DNA from: JAVBOD01 sp031551045
GTDB taxonomy: Bacteria; Bacteroidota; Bacteroidia; Bacteroidales; UBA932
Length of the DNA: 21,265 nt
Assembly: GCA_031551045.1 (NCBI GenBank)
Contig: JAVBOD010000039.1
Span: forward strand, 1-21,265
Direction of reading: 5' to 3'
Below are positions 7,099 through 15,401 of this stretch, piece by piece. The notes under the pieces were generated by a model. The model did not search any database and had not been told where the DNA came from. It saw nothing but the letters and a program-made list of their open reading frames with translations. The position numbers were made by a program, and so were the translations under genes. How positions within the stretch are numbered: the stretch's first letter is position 1; every line of letters begins with the position of its first letter.

Positions 7099-7920
7099 AT
7101 GTCAGAAAATAAAAAATTGGGAATGATTGCGGGAGGAGGAATGATGCCCGTGGAGATTATTAAGCACTGTAATGCAACAGGGCGGGAAATAGTAGTGGTA
7201 GGCTTGGAGCCTTTCGCTAACGAAGAACAGCTGAAAGACGCCCCGTATACTTTTGCAAAAATTGCGGAAGCCGGGAAAATGTTGAAATATTTTAAAAACA
7301 ACAACGTGTATGAAATTGTGCTGGCCGGAGGTATCAAACGCCCATCGTTCAAAGAAATGATTCCCGACTGGGAAGGCGTGAAGATTCTTACCAAATTGGC
7401 GATAAAAAAAATGAGCGATGATAATCTTTTTCGCGCGGTAATGGATGAAATTGATGCACGAGGTTTCAAAGTGGTAGGTATCGAAGAAGTGGTGCCGGAT
7501 ATGTTGTTCCAAGAAGGAACGTATGGGAAAACAAAACCAACCGATGATGACATGGACGACATCCGTCGCGGCATTACGGTGGCTAAAGCTTTAGGTGCTG
7601 TGGATGTCGGACAAGCAGTCGTAGTGCAAGAAGGGATGGTGCTGGCGGTAGAAGCGATTGAAGGTACGGACATGATGCTTTCGCGTGCATCGATGCTGAA
7701 GAAAGACGGTAAGGCTCCGGTCATGGTCAAAGTGCTGAAGCCGGGGCAGGACATGCGCGTGGACTTGCCGGCTATCGGTTTGCAAACCATCGAGCAATTG
7801 AAAAAATACGGCATCGGAGGAATTGCCGTAGAAGCTGGCGGTATTCTGTTGATAGAGCGCGATGCGGTTATCAACATGGCCGACAAGGAAGGAATATTTA
7901 TTTTGGGCGTGAAAATATGA
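7099..7920 (+). CDS. lpxI: UDP-2,3-diacylglucosamine pyrophosphatase LpxI (DUF1009)
   Basis: Hydrolyses UDP-2,3-diacylglucosamine to lipid X (2,3-diacylglucosamine 1-phosphate) and UMP, the fourth step of lipid A synthesis. The 273-residue length fits the family. The N-terminal Rossmann-like domain starts KLGMIAGGGMMPVEI. The C-terminal domain holds EGTDMMLSRA (about 188-197), KPGQDMRVDLPAIG (about 214-227) and GGIAVEAGGILLIER (about 240-254). D222 in MRVDLPAIG corresponds by position and context to the Asp essential in Caulobacter LpxI (D225). The TGA stop overlaps the lpxB ATG (ATGA), supporting translational coupling between consecutive pathway steps. Bacteroidota are usually credited with LpxH instead, so the enzyme type is notable. 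Confidence 0.93.
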   Translation: MSENKKLGMIAGGGMMPVEIIKHCNATGREIVVVGLEPFANEEQLKDAPYTFAKIAEAGKMLKYFKNNNVYEIVLAGGIKRPSFKEMIPDWEGVKILTKLAIKKMSDDNLFRAVMDEIDARGFKVVGIEEVVPDMLFQEGTYGKTKPTDDDMDDIRRGITVAKALGAVDVGQAVVVQEGMVLAVEAIEGTDMMLSRASMLKKDGKAPVMVKVLKPGQDMRVDLPAIGLQTIEQLKKYGIGGIAVEAGGILLIERDAVINMADKEGIFILGVKI

Positions 7921-9176
7921 ACACATCAAAGGAGAAAGGGCAAAAAGGTGAAAAGGTACAAGGAACTGACAAACTCGTTGTACCCGTTACCCTTTCTACC
8001 TCAGCCCCTTTGATTTATTTCATCACCGGCGAGCCGTCGGGCGATATTCTGGCTTCGCGCCTGATGCAATCCTTGCGTGAGCAACATCCGGATGTGCGTT
8101 TTGCAGGAATGGGAGGCGAAACCATGACCGCCATGGGATTCAAAAGTTTATTCGATATTTCCGAAATTTCCGTCATGGGTTTTTGGGAAGTACTGCCCAA
8201 GCTGCCGCTTATCCTGAAACGGATGAAAGAAGTGATGGCCGACATTGATCGCCTGCAACCAGACGTAATTGTAACGGTCGATAGTTGGGGTTTTGTGAGT
8301 TCCATCCTCCAAAAACTGAAAAAGAAAAAAAGCGCTATTCCGGTGGTGCACTACGTGGCGCCGCAAGTGTGGGCGTGGAAAAAAAGCCGCGCGCCCAAAG
8401 CCGCCAAGCTCATGAACCGCATGATGACGCTTTGGCCCTACGAACCGCAATATTTTGAAAAATACGGATTACATTGTGATTTTGTGGGGCATCCGGTCAT
8501 TGAAAACACCGCCAACCTGACGGACGATTTGAGCGAATTTAAAATGCAGCATGCTATTCCGCAGCAAGGAACATTGCTGTGTGTATTGCCCGGAAGCCGC
8601 CACAGCGAAATAAAAAAACTGATTCCGGTTTTTAAAAAAGTAATTGCACGTTTGCAAGCGCATTATCCCGATTTATTTTTAATTATTCCGTCGGTAGCAG
8701 CCATGGCCGGAGAGGTGAGCCGTGCATTTGCCGGTGTGCCCGTACCTCATGTGGTACTAATTGGACAACGCGAACGCTACAATGCTTTTCGTGCAAGCGC
8801 TTTTGCGTTGGCCGCTTCGGGAACAGTAACGTTGGAACTCGCGGCTTGCGGCACGCCGCATGTGATTGCCTACAAGTTCAGCGCTCTTACCAATCAACTG
8901 ATTAAGCGGCTGGCAACGACGAAATACGCCAACCTGATTAATATTTTGGCCGATAAATTGGTAATTCCCGAATTTGTGCTGGACCATTGCCGCGACGATT
9001 TGATTACCGCCAAAGTGCTGGATTTGATGCGGCATCCCGAAGCAGCGCAAGCGCAGGTCGCGGAAGCTAAACAATATTTTTCGCAACTGAAGCCCGAGGG
9101 AATGATGCCTTCCGAAAAAGCGGCGTCGGTGGTATGGGAAATGATGAGAGGCAGAACGATAAACGATGATTTATGA
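7917..9176 (+). CDS. lpxB: Lipid-A-disaccharide synthase LpxB
   Basis: A GT19 glycosyltransferase that joins lipid X to UDP-2,3-diacylglucosamine, releasing UDP, at the inner membrane. Conserved motifs include GEPSGD (38-43), YVAPQVWAWKKSRA, GHPVIEN, LPGSRHSEIK and SGTVTLELAACGTP. The frame from the overlapping ATG gives 419 residues, about 30 more than usual. Residues 1-31 are Lys/Gly- then Ser/Thr-rich and are encoded by an imperfect palindrome (7927-8012). The TTG at 8010-8012 would give the canonical opening MIYFITGEPSGD but has no purine-rich site before it. Residues near the C-terminus (RTINDDL) are encoded by an AACGAT repeat. The family core is intact; which start is used is unresolved. 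Confidence 0.95.
   Translation: MNTSKEKGQKGEKVQGTDKLVVPVTLSTSAPLIYFITGEPSGDILASRLMQSLREQHPDVRFAGMGGETMTAMGFKSLFDISEISVMGFWEVLPKLPLILKRMKEVMADIDRLQPDVIVTVDSWGFVSSILQKLKKKKSAIPVVHYVAPQVWAWKKSRAPKAAKLMNRMMTLWPYEPQYFEKYGLHCDFVGHPVIENTANLTDDLSEFKMQHAIPQQGTLLCVLPGSRHSEIKKLIPVFKKVIARLQAHYPDLFLIIPSVAAMAGEVSRAFAGVPVPHVVLIGQRERYNAFRASAFALAASGTVTLELAACGTPHVIAYKFSALTNQLIKRLATTKYANLINILADKLVIPEFVLDHCRDDLITAKVLDLMRHPEAAQAQVAEAKQYFSQLKPEGMMPSEKAASVVWEMMRGRTINDDL
7927..8012. repeat. Imperfect 35-bp inverted repeat inside the lpxB 5' end
   Basis: Left arm 7927-7961 and right arm 7978-8012 are each 35 nt. The reverse complement of the right arm matches the left at 24 of 35 positions, including 6 at the outer end and 7 at the inner end. 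The spacer is 16 nt. The purine-rich left arm (AAAGG/AAAAGG units) looks like a small intergenic repeat of the kind common between Bacteroidota genes. The right border coincides exactly with the TTG where conserved LpxB sequence begins. Confidence 0.7.
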
Positions 9177-9182
9177 ACGATG
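9155..9182. repeat. AACGAT direct repeats at the lpxB / sulfatase junction
   Basis: Three AACGAT copies (9155-9160, 9162-9167, 9176-9181) lie across the lpxB stop. The reverse complement of window bases 1-20, just after thrA, has a similar AACGATGAATGATGAATG make-up. The repeat encodes the last residues of LpxB. Confidence 0.4.
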
Positions 9183-9188
9183 CTCCCT

Positions 9189-9219
9189 TTGTCATTCTGA
9201 ACGAAGTGAAGAATGACAA
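9189..9219. repeat. Palindromic repeat upstream of the sulfatase
   Basis: A perfect 10-bp inverted repeat, TTGTCATTCT (9189-9198) and AGAATGACAA (9210-9219), around an 11-nt loop. A related element occurs inverted at 15402-15436, where the first 18 nt match at 14 positions. Read in frame from the ATG at 9173 it gives FVILNEVKND, a peptide I associate with translated repeats of this type. Confidence 0.7.
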
Positions 9220-9241
9220 GAAAAATATAATTAAAAGGCAC

Positions 9242-10645
9242 ATGAAAACAGCCCATACTATTCCGTTACTAATCGCCGGGATAGCGCTTCCTGCAACCGG
9301 CTTGTATGCCCAAAAAGCGCCGCGAAAAGCGGCTAAAACGCCGAATATTATTTACATTTTGGCCGATGATTTGGGCTATGGCGATTTGAGTTGTTACGGA
9401 CAGCGTTATTTTACCACGCCGAATATCGATGCCATGGCGGCGCAAGGCATGCGATTCACGCAACACTATGCCGGATGTACGGTAAGCGCTCCGTCGCGCG
9501 CTTCGCTGATAACCGGGCTGCACACGGGGCACACGCCGATTCGTGGGAATGCCAGCGAAAAAACACCTTATGGGAATTTCGACGCATCGTTGCCGGCGGA
9601 ATACAAAACCGTTGCCGAATACCTGAAAGAAAAAAACTATGCTACGGCCTGCGTTGGAAAATGGGGCATGGGAGGCCCCGGTACACAAGGACACCCGAAT
9701 AATCAAGGATTCGATTATTTTTACGGACATTTAAGCCAGTTGGCAGCGCATTTTCACTTTCCCGAATTTCTTTGGGAAAACGAAGAGAAAATCATGCTGG
9801 GCAAAAAATATTATTGTCAGGATTTGTTTGTAGAGAAAGCCTTTAATTTCATTCGTGCAAATAAAGAAAACCCGTTTTTCCTGTATTTTTCCGTTACCAT
9901 TCCGCATGCCGAATTAAGTATTGCCGAAGATTATCTGGAATATTACAAACAAAAATATGTGGAAAAACCGTATGCCGGAAATGGGCACTACTGTCCGCAA
10001 CCCGATGCACACGGCGCTTTTGCAGCCATGATTAATAAACTCGACAGCGATGTGGGCGCGCTCCGGAAATTGCTGAAAGAATTAGGGTTGGATGAAAATA
10101 CATTAATTATTTTCACCTCCGATAACGGGCCGCATATCGAAGGCGGCGCCGACCCCGATTTCTTCGGGAGCCGGGGCGGATTGCGCGGTATTAAGCGTGA
10201 TTTGTATGAAGGCGGGATTCGCGTGCCGATGATTGCCTGCTGGCCGGGCACTATCAAAGAAGGAAGCGAGGCTGATAATCCTTCGGCATTTTGGGATTTT
10301 CTGCCGACAGCCTGCGAATTGGCCGGCGTGAAAGTGAATACGCCGACCGACGGCATCTCTTTTCTTCCAACCTTAAAAGGAAAAAAACAAACGCCGCATT
10401 CGTCTTTTTATTGGGAGTTTCATGAAAACGGCGGCTCGCAAGCCGTACGCATGGGCAATTGGAAAGCCGTGCATTTAAATGTTATGAAAGATATGGCTGC
10501 TTCGATTGAGTTGTACGATTTATCAAAAGATATGGCAGAAACGAATAACGTAGCCGCCCAGCATCCCGGCATTGTGAAACAAATATTGGACATCATGAAC
10601 ACGGTGCACCGGGAAGACGGCAAATGGCCGTTTATCAAAAAATAA
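9242..10645 (+). CDS. Secreted sulfatase (Ser-type, arylsulfatase family)
   Basis: A 467-residue S1-type sulfatase removing sulfate esters, probably from a glycan, outside the cytoplasm. The start at 9242 gives a signal peptide (residues 1 to about 24, ending GLYAQ) and has AAAAGG a few bases upstream. The earlier in-frame ATG at 9173 would place palindromic-repeat sequence ahead of the signal peptide. Catalytic features are the metal-binding D42-D43 (ILADDLGYGD), the maturation motif SAPSR at 82-86, and SDNGPH further on. Ser rather than Cys at position 82 means the formylglycine would come from an anaerobic radical-SAM maturase (anSME), encoded elsewhere. Followed after 24 bp by the flavoprotein gene and then the GH31 gene. 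Substrate unknown. Confidence 0.92.
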   Translation: MKTAHTIPLLIAGIALPATGLYAQKAPRKAAKTPNIIYILADDLGYGDLSCYGQRYFTTPNIDAMAAQGMRFTQHYAGCTVSAPSRASLITGLHTGHTPIRGNASEKTPYGNFDASLPAEYKTVAEYLKEKNYATACVGKWGMGGPGTQGHPNNQGFDYFYGHLSQLAAHFHFPEFLWENEEKIMLGKKYYCQDLFVEKAFNFIRANKENPFFLYFSVTIPHAELSIAEDYLEYYKQKYVEKPYAGNGHYCPQPDAHGAFAAMINKLDSDVGALRKLLKELGLDENTLIIFTSDNGPHIEGGADPDFFGSRGGLRGIKRDLYEGGIRVPMIACWPGTIKEGSEADNPSAFWDFLPTACELAGVKVNTPTDGISFLPTLKGKKQTPHSSFYWEFHENGGSQAVRMGNWKAVHLNVMKDMAASIELYDLSKDMAETNNVAAQHPGIVKQILDIMNTVHREDGKWPFIKK

Positions 10646-10669
10646 TCATCAAAAATTTTACTTACGAAT

Positions 10670-11614
10670 ATGAGCAACAATAGAATTACTTCCTTATTCA
10701 ATATTCAATATCCGGTCATTTCCGGCGGAATGGTTTGGTGCAGCGGTTGGCGCCTGGCATCGGCAGTGAGCAATGCCGGTGGATTAGGTTTAATCGGTGC
10801 AGGCTCCATGCATCCCGACATGCTGGAAGCGCATATTGAAAAATGCAAAGCAGCTACCTGTAAACCGTTTGGAGTGAACGTTCCGCTGCTTTACCCCGAA
10901 ATGGATAAAGTGATGCAAATTATAGTAAAAACCGGTGTGAAAATTGTATTCACTTCGGCCGGCAATCCTGCTGCATGGACACCCTTCTTGAAAAATCACG
11001 GAATTACCGTTGTGCACGTGGTGTCCAATACCAAGTTTGCTAAAAAAGCTGCCGAAGCAGGCGTAAATGCGATTGTAGCCGAAGGTTTTGAAGCCGGCGG
11101 GCACAATGGCCGTGAAGAAACTACCACCATGGTGTTGATTCCATTGGTGCGCGAAGCGGTCGATATTCCCTTGATTGCGGCAGGCGGTATCGGCTCGGGG
11201 CAGGCCATGTTGGCCGCGATGGCCTTGGGCGCCGAAGGCGTACAAATCGGCTCGTTGTTTGCTGCTTCCGAAGAATCGTCGGCGCATGAAAGTTTCAAGC
11301 AAAAGGTTGTCGATGCCAAAGAAGGCGACACCATGTTGTTGATGAAAAAAACAGTACCTGTGCGCCTGTTGAAGAATGCATTTTATGATGCAATCGCGGC
11401 GGCTGAAGCGCGCGGAGCTGACGCCGAAGAATTGAAAAACATACTTGGAAAAGGGCGGGCTAAAAAGGGCATATTGGAAGGCGACATGGAACAGGGCGAA
11501 TTGGAAATAGGACAAGTGTCGGCAGGCATTAATGCGGTAGAGTCTGTTGCTGTGATTATGCAACGCGTGATAACGCAATTCGAGGAAGCGAAGAAAAAAC
11601 TGACCGGATTTTAA
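10670..11614 (+). CDS. FMN-dependent FabK / nitronate monooxygenase-like protein
   Basis: A 314-residue TIM-barrel flavoprotein of the 2-nitropropane dioxygenase superfamily, which includes nitronate monooxygenases and the FabK enoyl-ACP reductases. Visible signatures are the N-terminal GGMVWCSGWRLASAVSNAGG segment (19-38), AEGFEAGGHNG (137-147) with H145 at the place of the FabK catalytic His, and phosphate-binding glycines in AAGGIGSGQAM (170-180) and GAEGVQIGSLF. No signal peptide, so cytoplasmic. It lies 24 bp after the sulfatase and 12 bp before the GH31 gene, an odd cytoplasmic member between two secreted enzymes. Whether it reduces enoyl-ACP or oxidises nitronates cannot be told from sequence alone. 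Confidence 0.88.
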   Translation: MSNNRITSLFNIQYPVISGGMVWCSGWRLASAVSNAGGLGLIGAGSMHPDMLEAHIEKCKAATCKPFGVNVPLLYPEMDKVMQIIVKTGVKIVFTSAGNPAAWTPFLKNHGITVVHVVSNTKFAKKAAEAGVNAIVAEGFEAGGHNGREETTTMVLIPLVREAVDIPLIAAGGIGSGQAMLAAMALGAEGVQIGSLFAASEESSAHESFKQKVVDAKEGDTMLLMKKTVPVRLLKNAFYDAIAAAEARGADAEELKNILGKGRAKKGILEGDMEQGELEIGQVSAGINAVESVAVIMQRVITQFEEAKKKLTGF

Positions 11615-11626
11615 CTCCCGCGGAAT

Positions 11627-13216
11627 ATGAAAAAAGTATTCTTGTGTTTGTTGTTGACATGTGTGGGAGGATACCTTTTTGCTCAAAAATATCTTTCCGT
11701 TATTTCATTTTTGCCGGATGAAAGATGGTGGGGCGGCTTTGTCGGCTTGGGAAACAAAATGCCTTATTTGCAACCTACGGATAAAATGGATTTGGCTTCC
11801 CAAAATTTCAATAACCAAAATGCGCCCTTGCTTGTTTCCAATAAAGGCCGTTATATTTGGAGCGACGAAGCGTTTACTTTCACCATAACATCTTCCGGTA
11901 TCAACATTCAATCGGAGTATGAAACTATTCAGGCGGCGACTGCCGGAACAACCTTGCGGGACGCTTATTTAAGCGCTTGCAAGAAACATTTTCCCCCATC
12001 GGGCGTATTGCCCGATTCGCTGTTTTTCTCCATGCCGCAATACAACACTTGGATTGAGTTGATGTATAACCAGCATCAGGAAGGGATTTTGGAATATGCC
12101 CGGAATATTATGAAACACGGCTTTCCGAAAGGCGTGCTGATGATTGATGACAACTGGCAAAAATATTACGGGAATTTTGACTTCAAGCCCGATAAGTTTT
12201 CCGACGCGAAGAACATGGTCGCGCAGTTGCATGAAATGGGTTTTAAAATCATGCTTTGGATGTGCCCCTTTGTCAGTCCGGATAGCCCGGAATACAGGGA
12301 TTTGCGCGATAAAGGTTTTTTGATTCGGGGCAAGGGACGCCGAGAACCGGCCATTATTTCGTGGTGGAACGGACAAAGCGCCTGTTATGATTTTACGAAT
12401 CCGGAAGCATGTAAACATTTCATTTCGCAGTTGAAACACGTGCAGGAAAAGTATGGCATCGACGGATTTAAATTCGATGCCGGCGATGTCGGATTTTATG
12501 ATCCGGAGAAAATCGATAGTTACAAAAAAGACGCCACATCAACCGACCATTGCATAGCGTGGGCACAGATAGGTTTGCATTTTCCGTTCAACGAATACCG
12601 CGCTTGCTGGAAAATGGGCGGCGAAGCATTGGTGCAGCGTTTGGGAGATAAACATAACTCGTGGAGCGCTCTTCAATCATTGATTCCCGACATGGTGGCC
12701 GCCGGTTTGTTAGGCTATTCCTACGCTTGTCCGGATATGGTGGGCGGCGGACAGATTGCTTCTTTTGTTGACATCGACCCCTCGAAAATAAATCAGGATT
12801 TAATTGTTCGATCGGCTCAAACACATGCGCTGATGCCGATGATGCAATTTTCCGTAGCTCCCTGGCGCATACTGTACGAGCGGCACTTGTCGATATGCCG
12901 CACGATGGCGCAACTGCATGTGAAAATGGCGCCCTATATTTTGGCTTGTGCAAAACACGCTTCGCAAACCGGAGAACCGATTGTACGGCACATGGAATAT
13001 ATGTTTCCCGGAGAAGGTTTTGCCGATTGCAACGAGCAATATATGTTGGGCGAAAAATATTTGGTAGCTCCCATCGTTGCACCGGCAAGTGAGCGTACGG
13101 TTAAGTTACCCAAAGGGCGCTGGCGCGACGAGAGCGGAAAAATCTACAAAGGAGGAAAAGTTATTCGAATTACCGCAACAATCGAGCGGCTTCCTTATTT
13201 TGAGAAACTCCGTTGA
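11627..13216 (+). CDS. Secreted family 31 glycoside hydrolase, MYORG-like
   Basis: A 529-residue alpha-glycosidase of GH31. A signal peptide covers residues 1-20 (MKKVFLCLLL..., cleavage after FAQ), so it is periplasmic or exported. The barrel begins near residue 138 (YNTWIELMYNQHQEG). Further motifs are LMIDDNWQ (171-178), KIMLWMCPFVSP and the nucleophile motif GFKFDAGD, with D284 as predicted nucleophile. RLGDKHNSW gives D341 as predicted acid/base, 57 residues on. FKFDAGD/E and this spacing resemble the MYORG/KIAA1161 branch, whose human member is an alpha-galactosidase. The bacterial substrate is unknown. Probably co-transcribed with the upstream flavoprotein and sulfatase; the stop is 7 bp from the convergent pyrophosphatase stop. 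Confidence 0.9.
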   Translation: MKKVFLCLLLTCVGGYLFAQKYLSVISFLPDERWWGGFVGLGNKMPYLQPTDKMDLASQNFNNQNAPLLVSNKGRYIWSDEAFTFTITSSGINIQSEYETIQAATAGTTLRDAYLSACKKHFPPSGVLPDSLFFSMPQYNTWIELMYNQHQEGILEYARNIMKHGFPKGVLMIDDNWQKYYGNFDFKPDKFSDAKNMVAQLHEMGFKIMLWMCPFVSPDSPEYRDLRDKGFLIRGKGRREPAIISWWNGQSACYDFTNPEACKHFISQLKHVQEKYGIDGFKFDAGDVGFYDPEKIDSYKKDATSTDHCIAWAQIGLHFPFNEYRACWKMGGEALVQRLGDKHNSWSALQSLIPDMVAAGLLGYSYACPDMVGGGQIASFVDIDPSKINQDLIVRSAQTHALMPMMQFSVAPWRILYERHLSICRTMAQLHVKMAPYILACAKHASQTGEPIVRHMEYMFPGEGFADCNEQYMLGEKYLVAPIVAPASERTVKLPKGRWRDESGKIYKGGKVIRITATIERLPYFEKLR

Positions 13217-13223
13217 AGCCGCA

Positions 13224-13844
13224 TTACTTCGTAAAATAATTCCGGTAATCTTCCTGTGAGCGTTTTATTACCTCGTATGCTTCTTCGGAGCCATACGTCC
13301 CTACTAATACACAGCGCGGTTTCTGATCGGTAATTAAATCTTTGTATGTCGTGAAATAATGTGCCAAACGGTCGATTACCAGCCGTGGTAAATCGTTGAT
13401 ATCTTTGTAGGAACTGTAAATGGCATCGTGCTCCAACACCGCAATCAACTTGTCGTCGGCTTTGTTATGGTCTAACAAGCGAAACCCTCCGATAGGGCGG
13501 GCTTTCACAATAATATCGCCGTGACTGATATCTTTTTCCGTGAGTACGCAAATGTCCACCGGATCGCCGTCGCCTTCAATATCCGTGCGTTGCAGGAATT
13601 GATTGGTAAGCTCGGCGGTGCGTTCCGCACTGTAGGTTTGCGGTAGGAATCCATATAAAGCCGGAATAACATTCGAATATTTTTGCGGGCGGTCGATTTG
13701 CAAATAGCCCGATTCTTTATCCACTTCGTATTTCACGGTATCTGTGGGAACAATTTCAATAAAGGCCTTAACGATTTCGGGCGCTTTGTCGCCAATGCTG
13801 ATGCCGTGCCATGGATGTAGTTTGTATTTTATAGTTTGGTTCAT
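13224..13844 (-). CDS. ppa: Soluble inorganic pyrophosphatase (family I)
   Basis: Hydrolyses pyrophosphate to two phosphates with Mg2+, drawing biosynthetic reactions forward; cytoplasmic. The family signature appears as DGDPVDICVL within EGDGDPVDI. Supporting segments are KYEVDKESGYLQIDRP, the Tyr-rich stretch before it (IPALYGFLPQTY) and ARPIGGFRLLDHNKADDKLIAV. The length of 206 residues is within range for the longer bacterial forms. The ATG at 13844 follows an AT-rich leader with a TAAATTTG box 41 bases upstream. Convergent with the GH31 gene. Complete, with no irregularity noticed. Confidence 0.94.
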   Translation of the reverse strand: MNQTIKYKLHPWHGISIGDKAPEIVKAFIEIVPTDTVKYEVDKESGYLQIDRPQKYSNVIPALYGFLPQTYSAERTAELTNQFLQRTDIEGDGDPVDICVLTEKDISHGDIIVKARPIGGFRLLDHNKADDKLIAVLEHDAIYSSYKDINDLPRLVIDRLAHYFTTYKDLITDQKPRCVLVGTYGSEEAYEVIKRSQEDYRNYFTK

Positions 13845-13884
13845 AAATGTTGTTCGAATTATGGTTCCCTTTTTGCTATGAATG

Positions 13885-13892
13885 CAAATTTA
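13885..13892 (-). promoter_or_regulatory. Putative -7 box for pyrophosphatase
   Basis: TAAATTTG on the minus strand matches TAnnTTTG, 41 bases upstream of the ATG. No clear -33 element. Confidence 0.45.
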
Positions 13893-14006
13893 AAACCATT
13901 TCTGGGAATTCTGATAAATGAAATTACACCAATAATAATTGATAAACCCGCTATTCATTGGAATTAGGGCGATTACGCAAGATAGGAGCGGTATTTTTAA
14001 TAAACT

Positions 14007-14035
14007 TTTGCACTTCATTTATCTTCGTATCTTTG
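14007..14035 (+). promoter_or_regulatory. Putative -33/-7 promoter of the MATE gene
   Basis: TTTG at 14007-14010 and TATCTTTG at 14028-14035 with a 17-base spacer, 22 bases before the ATG. A good match to the Bacteroidota pattern. Confidence 0.6.
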
Positions 14036-14057
14036 CCGGCAGTTTGAAAACGAATAC

Positions 14058-15389
14058 ATGAAAACCTCCTATTCTCATGCTCAAATATGGAAAGTTGCCT
14101 ATCCGATTCTCTTGACACTATTGGTGCAAAATCTGATACAGGTCATTGATACGGCTTTTTTGGGACATGTAGGAGAGGTGGAGTTGGGAGCTTCGGCCAT
14201 CGCCGGCATTTACTACATTGTGTTGTTTACCCTGGCGTTCGGATTTAGTACCGGCTCGCAAATACTTATCGGGCGGCGGAATGGAGAGAAGAACTACGAT
14301 AGAATCGGCGATATTGTGGTGCACGGAACTTTATTTCTGCTGTTGATTGCTTTGTGTTTATTTGTGTTTACACGGCTTTTCTCCAAGCCGCTCATGTCGG
14401 GAATGTTATCTTCCGGGAATGTGTTGGAAGCGGCCTTGCAATATCTGGACTGGCGCATTTTCGGCATTTTCTTTGCCTGCATCAACGTCATGTTTCGCGC
14501 CTTTTACGTGGGAACTACCAATACCAAAATACTTTCGTTGAATGCCTTGATTATGGCTTTGATAAATGTGTTTTTCGATTATGCATTGATTTTCGGGAAT
14601 TGGGGGTTTCCGGCTATGGGCATCGCCGGAGCTGCTTTGGCATCCGTCATTGCCGAAGCTTCGTCCGTACTGTTTTTTGTTCTCTATACGTTCTTTGCGG
14701 TCGATTTAAAAAAATACGGATTCGTGAAGGTAGGCATGAAGAGCTGGACGGTCGTCCGACATATTTTAGATGTTTCGCTTTCCTTGATGATACAATACTT
14801 TCTCTCGTTAGGAACTTGGTTATTTTTCTTTTTAGCTATCGAACACATGGGAGAGCAGCCCTTGGCCGTCTCGAATATTGTCCGAAGCGTGTATATGATT
14901 TTTGCCATTCCGGGCATGGCTTTGGCGGCCACGGCCAACACGTTAGTGAGTAACATCATCGGCGCCGGAAAACAGCAGGAAGTGCTGTCGCTGATTTGGA
15001 AAATCGTCCGCTTGTCGATAAGCATCGTGAGCGCTTTTGTTCTGTTAATCGCTCTTTTCCCGCGCCTGATTCTTTCTATTTATACCTCCGATACTGCTTT
15101 AATAGCAGCTTCGATTCCTTCGTTGTATGTTATTGTGGCCGTTTTGCCGTTAGTAGCTACTGGTAATGTCTTTTTTAATTCCGTTTCGGGAACCGGCAAT
15201 ACACGCGTCGCTTTGTTTATTGAAGTCGCTACGCTGCTGCTTTATTTATCTTATATGTGGTTTGTTGTGTGGTTTCTTAAAGCGTCGCTCACGGTTTGCT
15301 GGACAACAGAACTGGTTTACGCCTGCTTCATTTTTCTTTTCAGTTATTTGTATATGACGAAAGGAAAGTGGGCGCACCGGAAGATTTAA
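14058..15389 (+). CDS. MATE-family efflux transporter
   Basis: A 443-residue integral membrane protein of the multidrug and toxin extrusion family, exporting drugs or metabolites against a Na+ or H+ gradient. About 12 hydrophobic helices are spread over the whole length. The N-terminal half opens with the typical IWKVAYPILLTLLVQNLIQV and DTAFLGHVGEVELGA segments (residues 11-45), and the two halves show the expected internal similarity. The C-terminus is basic (KGKWAHRK). The ATG at 14058 is 22 bases after a good promoter box. Monocistronic; a palindrome with a T tract lies just past the stop. Substrate unknown. Confidence 0.93.
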   Translation: MKTSYSHAQIWKVAYPILLTLLVQNLIQVIDTAFLGHVGEVELGASAIAGIYYIVLFTLAFGFSTGSQILIGRRNGEKNYDRIGDIVVHGTLFLLLIALCLFVFTRLFSKPLMSGMLSSGNVLEAALQYLDWRIFGIFFACINVMFRAFYVGTTNTKILSLNALIMALINVFFDYALIFGNWGFPAMGIAGAALASVIAEASSVLFFVLYTFFAVDLKKYGFVKVGMKSWTVVRHILDVSLSLMIQYFLSLGTWLFFFLAIEHMGEQPLAVSNIVRSVYMIFAIPGMALAATANTLVSNIIGAGKQQEVLSLIWKIVRLSISIVSAFVLLIALFPRLILSIYTSDTALIAASIPSLYVIVAVLPLVATGNVFFNSVSGTGNTRVALFIEVATLLLYLSYMWFVVWFLKASLTVCWTTELVYACFIFLFSYLYMTKGKWAHRKI

Positions 15390-15401
15390 TGAGAGAGCAT
15401 C

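Noticed and set aside
7032..7886. 284-codon minus-strand open frame opposite lpxI
   Set aside because: Ser/Pro/Thr/Ile-rich low-complexity translation, no motifs, and fully overlapped by lpxI with its conserved residues. An antisense shadow.
10790..11686. 298-codon minus-strand open frame opposite the FabK/NMO-like gene
   Set aside because: Phe/His/Gln-rich translation with no recognisable fold; the plus-strand flavoprotein has clear motifs throughout.
12588..13088. Minus-strand open frame opposite the GH31 3' half
   Set aside because: Arg/Pro/Ser-rich shadow of a confident glycosidase gene.
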